A stretch of 64,000 nucleotides of DNA. Source: Opisthocomus hoazin (taxonomy: Eukaryota > Chordata > Aves > Opisthocomiformes > Opisthocomidae). The notes under the pieces are model-generated. The model did no database searches. It was not told the origin of the DNA and worked only from the letters and a program-made list of their open reading frames with translations. Shown here in pieces: positions 14,917 to 26,483 of this stretch. How positions within the stretch are numbered: the first letter of the stretch is position 1; each line of letters starts with the position of its first letter. The translations under genes were made by a program, and so were the position numbers. The stretch spans positions 8,285,577 to 8,349,576 of the forward strand of contig NC_134417.1 of NCBI RefSeq assembly GCF_030867145.1. The letters are read 5' to 3'.

Positions 14917-17900
14917 AAATAAAACAAAATTATGAAGAGACAAGGATCAACACATCTCCTTATATTTACCTGGAGGGGAATTTAAAATGACAGCAAGTTT
15001 TGGAATGAGTGAAAGGAACAGAACAGAAATTGCAAAGAAAGAAAAGTTCCTTGTAGTGTTAATTTCCCTGACTGATTTGCACATGCTTTGAGGAAGATGC
15101 AGGGCAAAATCGTTTCAAGATCACAGCATTTTGAGGCAATAATGTAGCTCATTTTGTCACCACTACAGATGGCAGGCTGTAATGAGCCCACGTTAATGAC
15201 TACTATAGATATTCTATACACAAATATGTAATGGTGTGTTGCGAGATGTCGGCAATGAAACCAAACACTGAGAGCCTTGGCCTCATTTCAGGTTTTGTTA
15301 CAAGCATGAAGCTCAGACAGAGTTTGCTCAAAGGTGAGCATAAGATTCATACATTAAAGAGAATTTGGTACAAATTTCAATAAAACAAAGGTTGATTAAG
15401 GGGTTTGTACAGAATCAGTTTCTCCCAGATCAAACCAGATGAAACTCACAGGCTTTTCCTGAACAGTGACATTCATTTTTGGAAATGATCTAGCTGAAAG
15501 TAATAGGAAAAACTGGAACTCATAAAGACACCTGCTCAGATTGCCTTCACAGCTGACAGAGATGCCCTTTTAGCATATAAAGCCCCACAGAAACTCACAA
15601 AAACATGCATTTTAATACATACAGTCAGTGTCCCAAGTGCACCAATGGATCCTACCTGCCCCAGCCAGGCTCGCCCAGGACCTGCACCTACACCTTGTGC
15701 CCATACATCCAGGAACACTGAACTGAGACCTAGGCCCACAGTCCTGGCCTGAGCTATGTCACAGGTGTACCTGTTCCTATTCCTGCACCTGAGCTGCTGT
15801 TGTTTAGACTTCCCACACTGACCACAGACCAGACCTCTTGCCTTACTTTCACCTGATGATGGCTGGACTGCTGCCTTAACTGCTCTGCTCCGCTCTTCCA
15901 GCTTAGACTAGGACTCAAGGCCCAGGTCTGAGCTTAAATAAGGCTGCTGGATGCACAAGAGAGTGGTGGAGGCTGATCAGGACAGTTAAGGCTTATTGGT
16001 GCACCCAGGGCCCTGACATATACAAAACTTGTGAAAGTCTGAAAAAAAACAAACCAACAGATATTGCTTGTAGCCTTTCCAAAGAACGTGTTTCAGAATG
16101 AAAACCTCTAGTCCAAGGAAGACAGAAAACAGCAGACAGAAACTGTGTGGGGACAGGGAATTTACTTTTCTCTTTGAAAAAAGGTGATAATTTCCAAAAT
16201 GCTTAGGTCAGATATGCTATAGAAGTACCTCTGACTCAACAACAGACAGGCAACCAAATATGTACAAAGGAAGTGCAATTATGCATTTCCATGTAACGCT
16301 GAAGTTATATTTTCAGCCTATAGGTCACATCAAAACAAACACTACTGCAACTTCTTCCTGAAGTAGGAGGTAAGTGAAGGCCATACCATGTTGGCTAGAT
16401 ATAGCATCTCCAAGAGATCTATCACATGGAAGAATCAAATGAAATTTAGGTTGACAACTATGCTTTGTGGGACTGAAGTCATTCTGAAGGACAACAATTT
16501 GCCATATGAAGAACTGCTATTTGGGATTAGTAAATGAGGAGAGATCATTTGAATAAACTACCAGATGGGAAACACACTTGTCATGAAGGTGCCCTTAATT
16601 GGCTCCAGCTTGAGGCTAATCTGAAAAAATGGGTTTGGACACAGCAACAAACCAACCAACAAGAATCAATAGTAGTGACTCAGGTAATGGCGCAAGAAAC
16701 AGCTAAATGAATGTGATGCAAGGATTATAAAGGTGTCTGATGTCATAAAGTTATAATGGGGAAATTATTAACCTTGTATAATTTCTGCCTGAAGTGGTGA
16801 TAAACTTCTAATCATTTGTCACAGCCACAGGAGTAAAATTAAAATAACGTGAGGATACATACTGTCTGAGAAGCTTAGTACAGCTATGAAAATGCATTGC
16901 CTTTATACTAAAGACATCTTCCACAGCTCACTGTAAATAGTTTCACAAAATCATGTTATCCTTTATTGACACACCAACTGGGAGTAATTTTCATCTCCTT
17001 TCTAGTATCCTTACAGTGATGTCAACCTTTTAATGTCAATTGAAATAGTTCTAATTTACAGCTTGACTGGAAGAAAATCAGATGCATTCACTTTCCAGGA
17101 ATGATATCTAAACGTTTTAAACATAGACAAACAGACAAGTGGTTTCCAACATTATGTGAGCAAATAAACAAATTTATATTCTTCTTCAAGCTGCCACAAC
17201 ATATCTCCAAAGGATATAAGACCAATGGACAAACTTCATACACACTACCTGAAATTCTTTTGGGGTAACCACTTTTTCAATCCTAGCATCACATCACTGT
17301 GTTTCAAAGAATATATTGTTCATAAATCACTGTTTTCCTGCTGGAAGAATCTCAAGACTATTAAACCCTGGCTTCAACCTGAAATATCCCTCAAATATTT
17401 GTAGTCCCTCCTATATAATAGGTTTTCCATATGATACCCATGTTATACAAAAAAACCTACACTAATTTGTTTTGATTATCTTAATAATCTCAACATTTCC
17501 TCATCTAACAATGGTTAATTTAATGTGCTTCTGTAATGCACTCCTAAATAACTAGTTTATTTAAAAAAAAAAAAACAACACCACCCACAAAACCAGTGCT
17601 GATTTCAGGTTTGCACACATTGCATTAATTATCTGGAAATGTCTCTGAGACTTCCTAAAGCAGATTTTCACAATCTCCTTAGTATCTCTGTACAGATGTT
17701 TTAAAAGTACTGTAGCTACTCCAAGTTCTTCTTCCTTGTAATTTACACATACCTTTTAATTGATATTTGTAAGCATAGAATATCTGGAAGAAAAAGAAGT
17801 ATTAGATGGCCTCCTGTTTTTAGCTCACAGATCTTCCACTTGAACAGATGTACTGAACATTGGTGCTATAAAGAGATGCAGACCCCCTCTCCACTGAATC

Positions 17901-18030
17901 CAGGGGAGGAGTGAGTGAGGGGAGGGTGAACGCAACCTAATCCTATTCTTCCTTGCCTGCAGGTTACTTTCAGATGCTCATTTGCTATTTAAGGAGATTT
18001 ACCTGTGAGCCCAGAAGTAAGCAAGAATAA
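14917..18030. other. Intergenic, no gene seen (possible LTR inside)
   Basis: Apart from the LTR-like segment at about 15,590-16,018, this is AT-rich non-coding sequence without a credible open frame. Several homeodomain-like cores occur between about 16,560 and 17,060, which could be regulatory; that is inference only. Confidence 0.65.
15590..16018 (-). mobile_element. Possible solo LTR remnant
   Basis: On the minus strand this begins TGTCAGGGCCCTGGGTGCAC, has a TATA-like CTTATTTAAGC (plus 15,932-15,942) and, further on, ATTAAA (plus 15,611-15,616). It is more GC-rich than its surroundings and has the general layout of an avian ERV LTR. Neither terminal inverted TG...CA ends nor a target-site duplication could be confirmed, and no internal retroviral sequence adjoins it. 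It could also be unique intergenic sequence. Confidence 0.3.
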
Positions 18031-18473
18031 GGAGGGCTACGAGGATGGTGAGGGGACTGGAGCATCTCTCCTACGAGGAGAGGTTGAGGGAACTGGGCTT
18101 GTTCAGCCTGAAGAAGAGAAGGCTGCGAGGGGACCTTGTAAATGCCTACAAATATCTGAAGGGTGGGTGTCAGGAGGATGGGGACAAGCTCTTTTCAGTG
18201 GTGCCTAGTGACAGGACAAGGGGCAATGGGCACAAACTGAGGCACAGGAAGTTCCGTCTGAACATGAGGAGGAACTTCTTCCCTCTGAGGGTGACGGAGC
18301 ACTGGAACAGGCTGCCCAGGGAGGTTGTGGAGTCTCCTTCTCTGGAGATATTCAAGACCCACCTGGATGGGGTCCTGTGCGGCCTGCTGTAGGTGACCCT
18401 GCTTCGGCAGGGGGGTTGGACTAGATGACCCACAGAGGTCCCTTCCAACCCCTACTATTCTGTGATTCTGTGA
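18031..18473 (+). mobile_element. CR1 LINE 3' fragment (young subfamily)
   Basis: A forward 3' fragment starting at ggagggctacgaggatggtg and ending in attctgtgattctgtga. It retains an open 115-codon frame (18,045-18,392) for the extreme C-terminus of ORF2, from [20 protein letters not shown] to the terminal LCGLL. It is nearly identical to the same region at 38.5 and 49.5 kb, so it belongs to the same subfamily. 5' truncation removed all of the RT. Confidence 0.93.
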
Positions 18474-21400
18474 AAGAAAGAGAAAAATCAGGAATAATGA
18501 AACTATGTGAAAAAAGCCTTCCTACCAGAGTAGAAAAGTTATTGTAATCGCTAGTAAGAGAACATGCAAATATCCAGTAAGTCACAAACTGAAAGATATA
18601 ACTAGATAATTCAGACATTAAAATGAGTTCTTTCCTCTCTTTCACACCACCAGTGTGAGACCCAGAAGCCTAAATCCTGAATTTGCTAAATAAAACCACA
18701 CACACACACAGAATCACAGCTTAATCTAATCTGGACACAGGTAGCACCTGTTAGGAAGTATAATATAACAGGCAGGATAATTATTGTATGCCATAGTGTA
18801 GCACAGAGTTGGAGAGTCTCTTTCACATCCGATTTCTCTGGTGGTACCAGAGTCCAATACTCAGTGACCAGGTTCTTTTAAATATTCCATACTTCGCGGC
18901 TGTAACATTCAATATGATGTTATACAGGATTTCTGATTTAGCAGAGTGATAATATATAGTAAGAGAAATAATATATAGTAATTGCAATACACAGTTCAAT
19001 CATAATCCAAATATGATTCCCATTACCTGTCTCTAGATTATGCTCATCATCACAATGCCTGGCATCCTGAATTGGACAGGATTAAATGTGTGGGTGGAAG
19101 CCAGCTCAGACACATTGCCCTCTTCCGTTTTTATACTATACATTGTGCTGAGCAACATACTACCTCCCCCCATGCTGGTCTGGCTAACTCAGGGAGACAT
19201 TCACACTCCTTTAATGAACTTAAGGAGTTTATCCAAAACAGAGGCCACCTTCCAGACCCCTTTGTCTGATATAAAGAGATAAAGGCAGATCATTGCAAGA
19301 GCTGTCGTCAGTCATATCCTGCATTATTCATTGAGATTCGCAGGCACATCTCCTCTGAGCATTCTTCCACTTTAGGGTGTACTGGTCAGTCACATGGCTC
19401 ACAATCATTGCTTCTCAAGGTACACAGCACCAATTTCTTCTGGGCAAGTCAAAGTAGGGGAGGGAGGCTGGACAACTTCCACCCTCTTTCTCAAGGAAGG
19501 AACGAAATTATCTTGGGCGAAAGACTACTTATGTCTGCTTCACCAAAGAAAGAGAACACAGCAGATCCATAATTTACAACATTTTAGAGAGTTTATCACC
19601 TGTTACAGTGAATAGTTCACTCTGTCTCGAGGCAAAAGCTCATGGATGAAGGCAAGCAAGACTGCCAGATAGCTCTGGCATTCTCACAGGCAAATGTAAT
19701 TAGAAGAGCGTGACAGTGAGAGTATTAATGCAGGTGCTTTTGTGAGTAGTCCCACTGTCGACAAGGTGTCTACTCAAAGGAGTAGGGTTATTTACTCAGT
19801 TGCAAAATTTGGCAAATACCCATTTACACCTGCAACTCAGTAACAGGACAGTTAGGAGAAAGTTCTGCAATCAATTCATTTTGTATCATTCCAGAACTCA
19901 AGCTAAAGCAGTTTGGGTTTACCAGTGTTAGAGGCAGGGTCTGCCCTGTAGCAGCTCCAAGTCAGATGGGAATGCTCTAATTGTACTTACGCAGGCCCTG
20001 AGCAGTGCTAGGCACGGCGAAGGAAGGCTTCTCTTTGTCAGTAGCAGTCCCTTGGACTTTGACCCCAGAAAAATCCTGACAAAGCTTAAATTGTACCACT
20101 TACAAGGTGTAATGCAAAATGCAGCTCCTTGTTTCCCCTAGTTTTATTAGCGAGGACAATGGCATATTCTGTTGGTTGATGAGCTCTCAGGACCAGCCTG
20201 CTTTAGGAAGTTGTACTGGCCTGTACGAACAAAGACAGATTATAGGTCTTCTTCCTGCAATCCATGCATGGATCATAGGAAAGGAAAAAAAAAAGAAAAA
20301 ATACTTACAGGCAAACAAGATTCATTTAGAGCAAAACAAATGATATGTACACTTATTAACGTGCCCTGAACAGAAACATTCTTGATCAGCAGCATATAAA
20401 CACTTGAGTAGAGGGATGATATGTTGATAAAGATAAATACTAAAATACAGTTCTTGGCTCATTTCTATATGACTACATTCCAATTCCCGTTGATCAGCCA
20501 CACTGTTCAAGGTGCAGTTGTGGTGGTTTGAGGTTTTTTCCCACAAAACCCAGGAAAAAGAGAACAAGCCACTAGTCACAGGAGACTTAGAAACTAGCAA
20601 CTGCATACTGGTGAGTTTGTGCGAGCCAAAGTGCATAAATCATAACAATTGTTCTTTTCCCACCTACCGGACATTTTCCACATTCCGGGTTTCCTTCTGA
20701 TTTCCACCCTCCTTAGTATTTCTTTATTCTGTTGCTACTGTTCTCGTAACTATTGAGATCTTTGTCCAACTTCATCAGCCTCCGGAGCTGGGGATTGTGG
20801 GTTCAAGTCCCACCAGAGTCGCCGGAAACTGACATTGAAAATCCGGGAATAAAACCTCGTAACACCAATGTAGAGTTAAAAGGCAGGCATTCTTTATTGC
20901 AGCGCTGGATGCACGGGGAATAATTCCGCCAAACGTGCATACTTCATGGTTTGCTCTGGGAGAAAGGGCTATAGGAACATGCTGTGTCTTTTCTGCTCTG
21001 CTCCTTATTGTACCTTTTATGATAGTCATCTCATTTCAACTAAAAAGAAGGATGTCATGAGACCCGATTCTGAGACGGGCTACACCATGGTATCTCCTTA
21101 TTAGATACCAGGGAATGCACAGAAACTTTATAAATGTCCAGCCATAAGAAGGATTCCTGCTTCTTAGATGCCAGAGGAAGAGCTTGTGTAGGAAACTGTA
21201 AGATCGTACTCCTTAAGGTTTGAGGCTTTACTAGTGTCAGTACTCAGATCATTGCATGATTGAAACTGGTGTCTAAACAAGTAAAGTTAAAAAAAAAAAC
21301 AACCCTCATAATCACTCAAAATTAAAATTGTACATCATGAGGTTCTCAGCAACAGAATAAAAAATTTCTGTGTCAAACTGAAAAGAAACCTTTTTATTTT

Positions 21401-22512
21401 AAGACATTTAAGGGATTCACAACAGAAGTGGTATTTTGAAATTGTGCTTTCGTTTGTCTGAAACCATTTGCCTGTATTGACCCTAACTCCGCAACTATTT
21501 TTGTTCTTCTTGAACTCCCTTTTCAGCAACATCCCACTGGTCTTTCTATTTTTGTACAACTCTATTTCACAGCATTTGAAAAACCTCAGTTCTGAAAATA
21601 ACTGTTCTCACTACATTTAGTAGTGCCTCACTGGCCATCTTATCCTATAGATTGAGACAAAAAGTATCCACAGAACAACTTCTGTGGGTGAAAGTATTGC
21701 CAAGTTTAACCTTCACAATTAGCAGACAGGGAAACAGAATGAGATTTTAGGATGAGATTTTCAGTGTCCATTCTTCATCCAGTGCTACCAGTTTTGCTTT
21801 AGATCACAGAGGCAAACGTTAAAGCCAGTAAAATCACTCATCTTTACCTCCTACCTTGTTTTTCTTTCCTCTGTTGACAACAGCAGCCTCCCCAGTGTGG
21901 GATAATTCCATCTAAAGATCTGTCTTGCTCACTGTGTCCTGTGTTGTTTTTCCTCTCTTTTCACACCACAAGCATCCCCCAAGTGACATAATGCCCTGTA
22001 AAATCTTAATAGCACATGTGCTACATGTTGTCTAATTGTGTTTTAAATATCTTCCCTCGTGTGGTATAATACCTAGTAAAAATCTGTCCTGTCTTTATGT
22101 GCTGCTTTGTTGTTTTCCGATCCCAGTGAACTCTGCATCTGAGCAGAGTCAGATCCTTATAAAGGGCAGTGTCATAAAAACAGGTACTAATAACATGAAA
22201 ACAAATTATATTTTGAAATGTTTCTCCTTAATTTCTAGAACAAACTGTGCCAATAAGAATAAGTGGTATTCTGCATAAACCACCACTAGTAGGAAGTACT
22301 TGAACTCTATGAGAGTGATAGACAGGTACACTAAGACTTTGGGGACAGACATTCAAATACTGTAGGTATACAAGGCTCACACCTACTCTCATCCTAGTTT
22401 TCGCAAATAATAACAAGCAAAAATTGAACACATAAGTGTGCTTACTCCACCTAGAGTGCAGGGAAGAAAAGAAGAGGGTTTGATCTGGGACAGCTATTTC
22501 TATCTGCTATCT
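18474..22512. other. Intergenic, no gene seen (probable ERV LTR inside)
   Basis: Contains the probable LTR and primer-binding site at 20,793-21,140 and a short (CA)n at about 18,697-18,711. The 104-codon minus-strand frame at 20,322-20,636 sits where retroviral leader or gag would begin if the LTR is a 5' LTR, but it shows no recognisable retroviral domain. Confidence 0.65.
20793..21140 (-). mobile_element. Probable endogenous-retrovirus LTR end with tRNA-Arg-type primer-binding site
   Basis: On the minus strand, a TATA-like TCATAAAAGG (near 21,014-21,023) is followed by AATAAA (20,892-20,898 region), then a U5-like stretch (GTTACGAGGTTTTATTCCCGG) and, after TGTCAGTTTCC, a segment complementary to a tRNA 3' end at 20,793-20,823. 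That segment on the plus strand is a perfect T-arm (stem 20,797-20,801 with 20,809-20,813), acceptor strand CAGAGTC, G and CC. It resembles tRNA-Arg(UCU) as I remember it. The order TATA, poly(A) signal, U5, primer-binding site is that of a retroviral 5' LTR. No gag, pol or env reading frame is recognisable downstream (below 20,790). The outer LTR edge is not resolved. Confidence 0.45.
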
Positions 22513-22831
22513 TCACAGAATCACAGAATCACAGAATAGTAGGGGTTGGAAGGGACCTCTGTGGGTCATCTAGTCCAACCCCCCTGCCAAAGCAGGGGCA
22601 CCTACAGCAGGCTGCACAGGATCTTGTCCAGGCGGGTCTTGAATATCTCCAGAGAAGGAGACTCCACAACCTCCCTGGGCAGCCTGTTCCAGTGCTCCGT
22701 CACCCTCAGAGGGAAGAAGTTCTTCCTCATGTTCAGACGGAACTTCCTGTTCCTCAGTTTGTGCCCATTGCCCTTTGTCCTGTCGCTGGGCACCACTGAA
22801 AAGAGGCTGGCCCCATCCTCCTGACACCCAC
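22513..22831 (-). mobile_element. CR1 LINE 3' fragment (young subfamily, short)
   Basis: A reverse-oriented fragment of about 320 bp. The plus strand begins with three tail units (tcacagaatcacagaatcacagaat), the longest CR1 tail among the young copies here. It is truncated within the GGCQEDG-encoding region, with the frame still open over 22,602-22,796. An overlapping minus-strand frame at 22,570-22,839 is a shadow in another frame. Confidence 0.92.
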
Positions 22832-23998
22832 TTCTCCACTCTGCTGTTCAGGGAACAGAAAAATTAAGTGGTAGGGCTGTGCACAGACAGCTTTCCATAA
22901 TCCAGAGTAGCAGGAAGCCTGGATATGGTAGATAATGCAAAAGCATGAACAATATAGGTGCTATATTCTGCAGAACATGGTGCCGAGACCCCAGACAAGC
23001 TCAGGTCCACCAAAGCTGCTTAGCTCCTGCTCAGCTAGTCCTCATCTCTTCTTCATTCACTTTGCTTTTTCCCATTCTCTCTGTCAGCACTATGAATGCT
23101 TATTATCTTTTTAGCTAAAAACTCTTCGTCACTCACAAGTGTCAAAATCAACTGCCAGCAATGCTGGAGTTTGATGATCTTTTTTAGTACACATTACTGC
23201 TTTACATATTTTTTTCGGTGAATCAGCATTTATTCAGAAGTAATTTTCTGGACTAAACTAATGAGCAATGAGAGTGACGAATACTGCTGTTAGTGACTGT
23301 GCATTTTAAGGCAATTTTAGAGTGCATGATCTCTGTGGGAATAACCAAGCACATTTTGCTTCTCACATATATAACTTCTAGTCTCAGTGATAAAGTCCCA
23401 TTAAAGATATCCTACCCTCTTGAATGGGGTTTTATCTTTGCTAATGCAGTGCTAGTGGCTCTGATGCAACATGCATGTCCATGGACTGATTTAATTGGTC
23501 AGAAACCTTTGAAATATGCCAGAGGCTAATTCACTTTCAGGGTTAAAACAATGAATCCCTGTAGAAAATAATATATTAGCGGGTAAAAAGATGAATGAAT
23601 GGCAGTACTTGAATATCATCTCTACAGCAACCAGAACAGCTGAATTAATAACACACCAGGATTTTATTATGGCTTGAGAATTACAGCCATGATGACACTA
23701 TGAGTAGCTCAGCCTTTCCCTTTATTGGACCTTTGTAGACATGGTAATCCTTTGGCCCCTGGAGAATTTGTTCTCTCATGATGATCAAGCACAATTACTC
23801 CACTTACATGAACATTTCCTCCCTTAACCATCTCTCTTGCGCACGCATTTCTCCCCCTCCTTCAGGTTCACACACAGGTCACACACCAAAGTGTCTATGT
23901 TCTACCTAGATTCATGCAAATCAGTAGCTTGGAATTTGATTGCCCTAACTTGAAATCATAGTTTTCAAGGGAATAAAGGAGCTCCCATTCTGCCCACC

Positions 23999-24016
23999 AA
24001 AAAAAAAAAAAAAAAA
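23999..24016 (+). repeat. A18 homopolymer
   Basis: Eighteen consecutive A after ctgcccacc. No LINE, SINE or processed gene copy is recognisable immediately upstream, so I treat it as a simple repeat and not a retroposition tail. Confidence 0.9.
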
Positions 24017-26441
24017 GGTTCTTGCAATAAATATGTAGGCATAAAAATATCTTTTCTAAGTAATACTGAGCAATCAGGCGTCAAACTCTCCTGTCACATG
24101 CCTTGGTAAAAAGCTAGAATGGCTCTCTGTACAAGCAGGTGGAGGATACCAGATTTACACTGGAGTAACAGTGAGCAGATTGCATCATGTTTCTATTTTT
24201 TTAATCTAATGACATTGTTCAACAGAGGCCTCCTTGTGTGCATCTGACACTGGAATATTTATCTTAATGTACTTTCTTCTGCAGCAAGAATTTCAGGGGG
24301 AAAATCTTTCAGCTACAGCATTATCTGCAGTTGGCTAAGTGCTTCCCTGACAGATACAAGTGGCATCTTGTGTCACAGAACCAGGGAGAGGTTTTTACCA
24401 ATAAATCTTAGTCCTTGCAAGTGCAGGATGAGGATACTCATGAATACTACAGATATCTGCTAATGTTTTCTGTCACTTTGGTGAAGAACTTTAGATTGTT
24501 TGCTCTATGAAAATTGATTCAAATGCCCAAAAAAAGAAAATAGATCTCAGGAATCTCAAGAGGATTTGATTAACTTGAGGCACCAAAGGGGTAAAATGTC
24601 ACTTACCATATTTTTTAAATCTCTCTCTTTCAGTCTGTTGGAGAAGACAAGGGCTTTGGGTGGGACTAAGAGGACCTGAGATTATTGGCTAGTTTGTTTT
24701 TTGGGCTATTTTTCTAATTAGAAGAGAAAATTGTTTAGTGTATTTAGGATTTGTGTAACTACTTTTGACCAGCTCAGAATCATAACCTGAGATGGACAGA
24801 GCTGTAGGCAGAATCCCCATTCAGCTTCCAAGTCCCTGGAAGAACCTGACAAGAAAAGGAGGAAAAAGACCTGTAAGCAGCAATGGAGACTAAGGTGGAA
24901 GGAAATGAAAAGAAGAGACAAGGAATTCAGTGTGGTAGCTTTACCTTTAAAGCTAAAATTACTTTCTGCCACACTCACACCCTTTTTACCACACACACAG
25001 TGATCACTTGGCTGTGTTCTCTGGATATTTCTATTCTATTTCATACACATTTCCTGTAAATGGGGATTAGGCTATTTCAATCGTGACCTGCTCGCATAAA
25101 AATTACTCAGGCAAAAGAGCTATTAAGATCAATGGGAGAGTTTGGCCCATTTAGAGAATGCAGAATAAAATCTATTATTGCTGGCATTTTCCTAAACCTA
25201 TGTTGTTAAGGGTACTGAAAGGAGTCTTTTACTGTGCAGGGTTGCACAGAGGATAATCACATCTGTAAAAGACTGCTATGTTAGTAACAGATCAAAATGA
25301 CTTCAGCAAAAGCAATTCCTAGAGCTCACGGGGTGAGAGCACGGAGCTTGGTTTGGCTCCAGGTTTTTTCAGATGTACCTCTGCTGTCATCAACCTCTCT
25401 GCACTTGGGTCCCCACTTTCCTTGTACTGGGTTTTCTTACTGAGATTGGTACTTCTTCAGAGAGGAAGAGTGTTTGTCTACACTACAAACGGGTATGAGT
25501 TTCAAGCATGCATGGATATACCCTAGCTAGCACCTACAGGAAGAAAAGAACTTGTGGTAATAACAGTAGAAAAAAAGACATAGTGAAATGCAACATCTAG
25601 ACATTAGTAATTCAGTTAATTCAGACTAGACCTAAAATGCCTATTTTTAAACAGAGATGCTAATTAAGTTATTAGAAGACTTTACCAGAGGAATTATTTC
25701 ATTTCTCAGTCACTTAGGTCTTTGAACTCTTTACATTTTAATATGTTTCTAGTACATTTCCCCATGTACAAATCTTTTCTGATGCAGTATCACTTAAATT
25801 GAAGTTGTAATCTTGATGCCAAAATTGGTAGTTCAGGGGCTCTGACCTATGTCAGCAGGATTCCAGGTACACATTATAGAAGGTCTCCTCTCACTTCAGA
25901 AACTAGGAATCTCCTAATAAATTCCCGAGTGAAGTTCCAGTGGCCAAGTAGGAAAATACGCTATCAAAAAATTTCCACTCAACTTTGTAGATTGACAGTG
26001 TCTCACATTTTGTATAGCTATCTGAATTCCAGGTGCTTACACTGAACACTGCCATAGTAAACCTCCTTGTCAGTTGTCTACATCCATACAAGGAAATATG
26101 TCATTTAACTTTGCAAATAGATATATGCGAGACTGAAAAATCACATTAGAATTGATAGCAACAGGCCCAACAGAGAGAGAGAATATAAGAATTGTCACTC
26201 CTTTGAGGTAGGGCAAAAACGTCATCCTTTGCTATTATAAATATTGCCTGTGTCAAAGCAATGAAATTATATACCTTAAGCAGAAATGTGAGTTGTTATG
26301 AATCTGCCCCAGGCCAGTACACTATGAACAGTGCATTGTCAGTGTTGTGAGTGTAGCAGGAGCCGGTAATCTTCAGAGATTACAGGTGAGGGGGCAAACC
26401 TGCCATCTTAAACTAACAAAATGCATATTGTCTTCAGCTTA

Positions 26442-26483
26442 CAGCTCTTCAAAAACAGGACCCAGCTCTTCAAAAACAGGACC
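26442..26483. repeat. 21-bp exact tandem duplication
   Basis: The 21-bp unit starting cagctcttcaaaaacaggac occurs twice, head to tail, at 26,442-26,462 and 26,463-26,483. Because 21 is a multiple of three, the surrounding 68-codon plus-strand frame stays open across it, but that frame has no recognisable homology. Confidence 0.97.

Noticed and set aside
20793..20823. Complete tRNA gene
   Set aside because: Only the T-arm and 3' acceptor strand are present; no D-arm, anticodon arm or 5' acceptor strand upstream.
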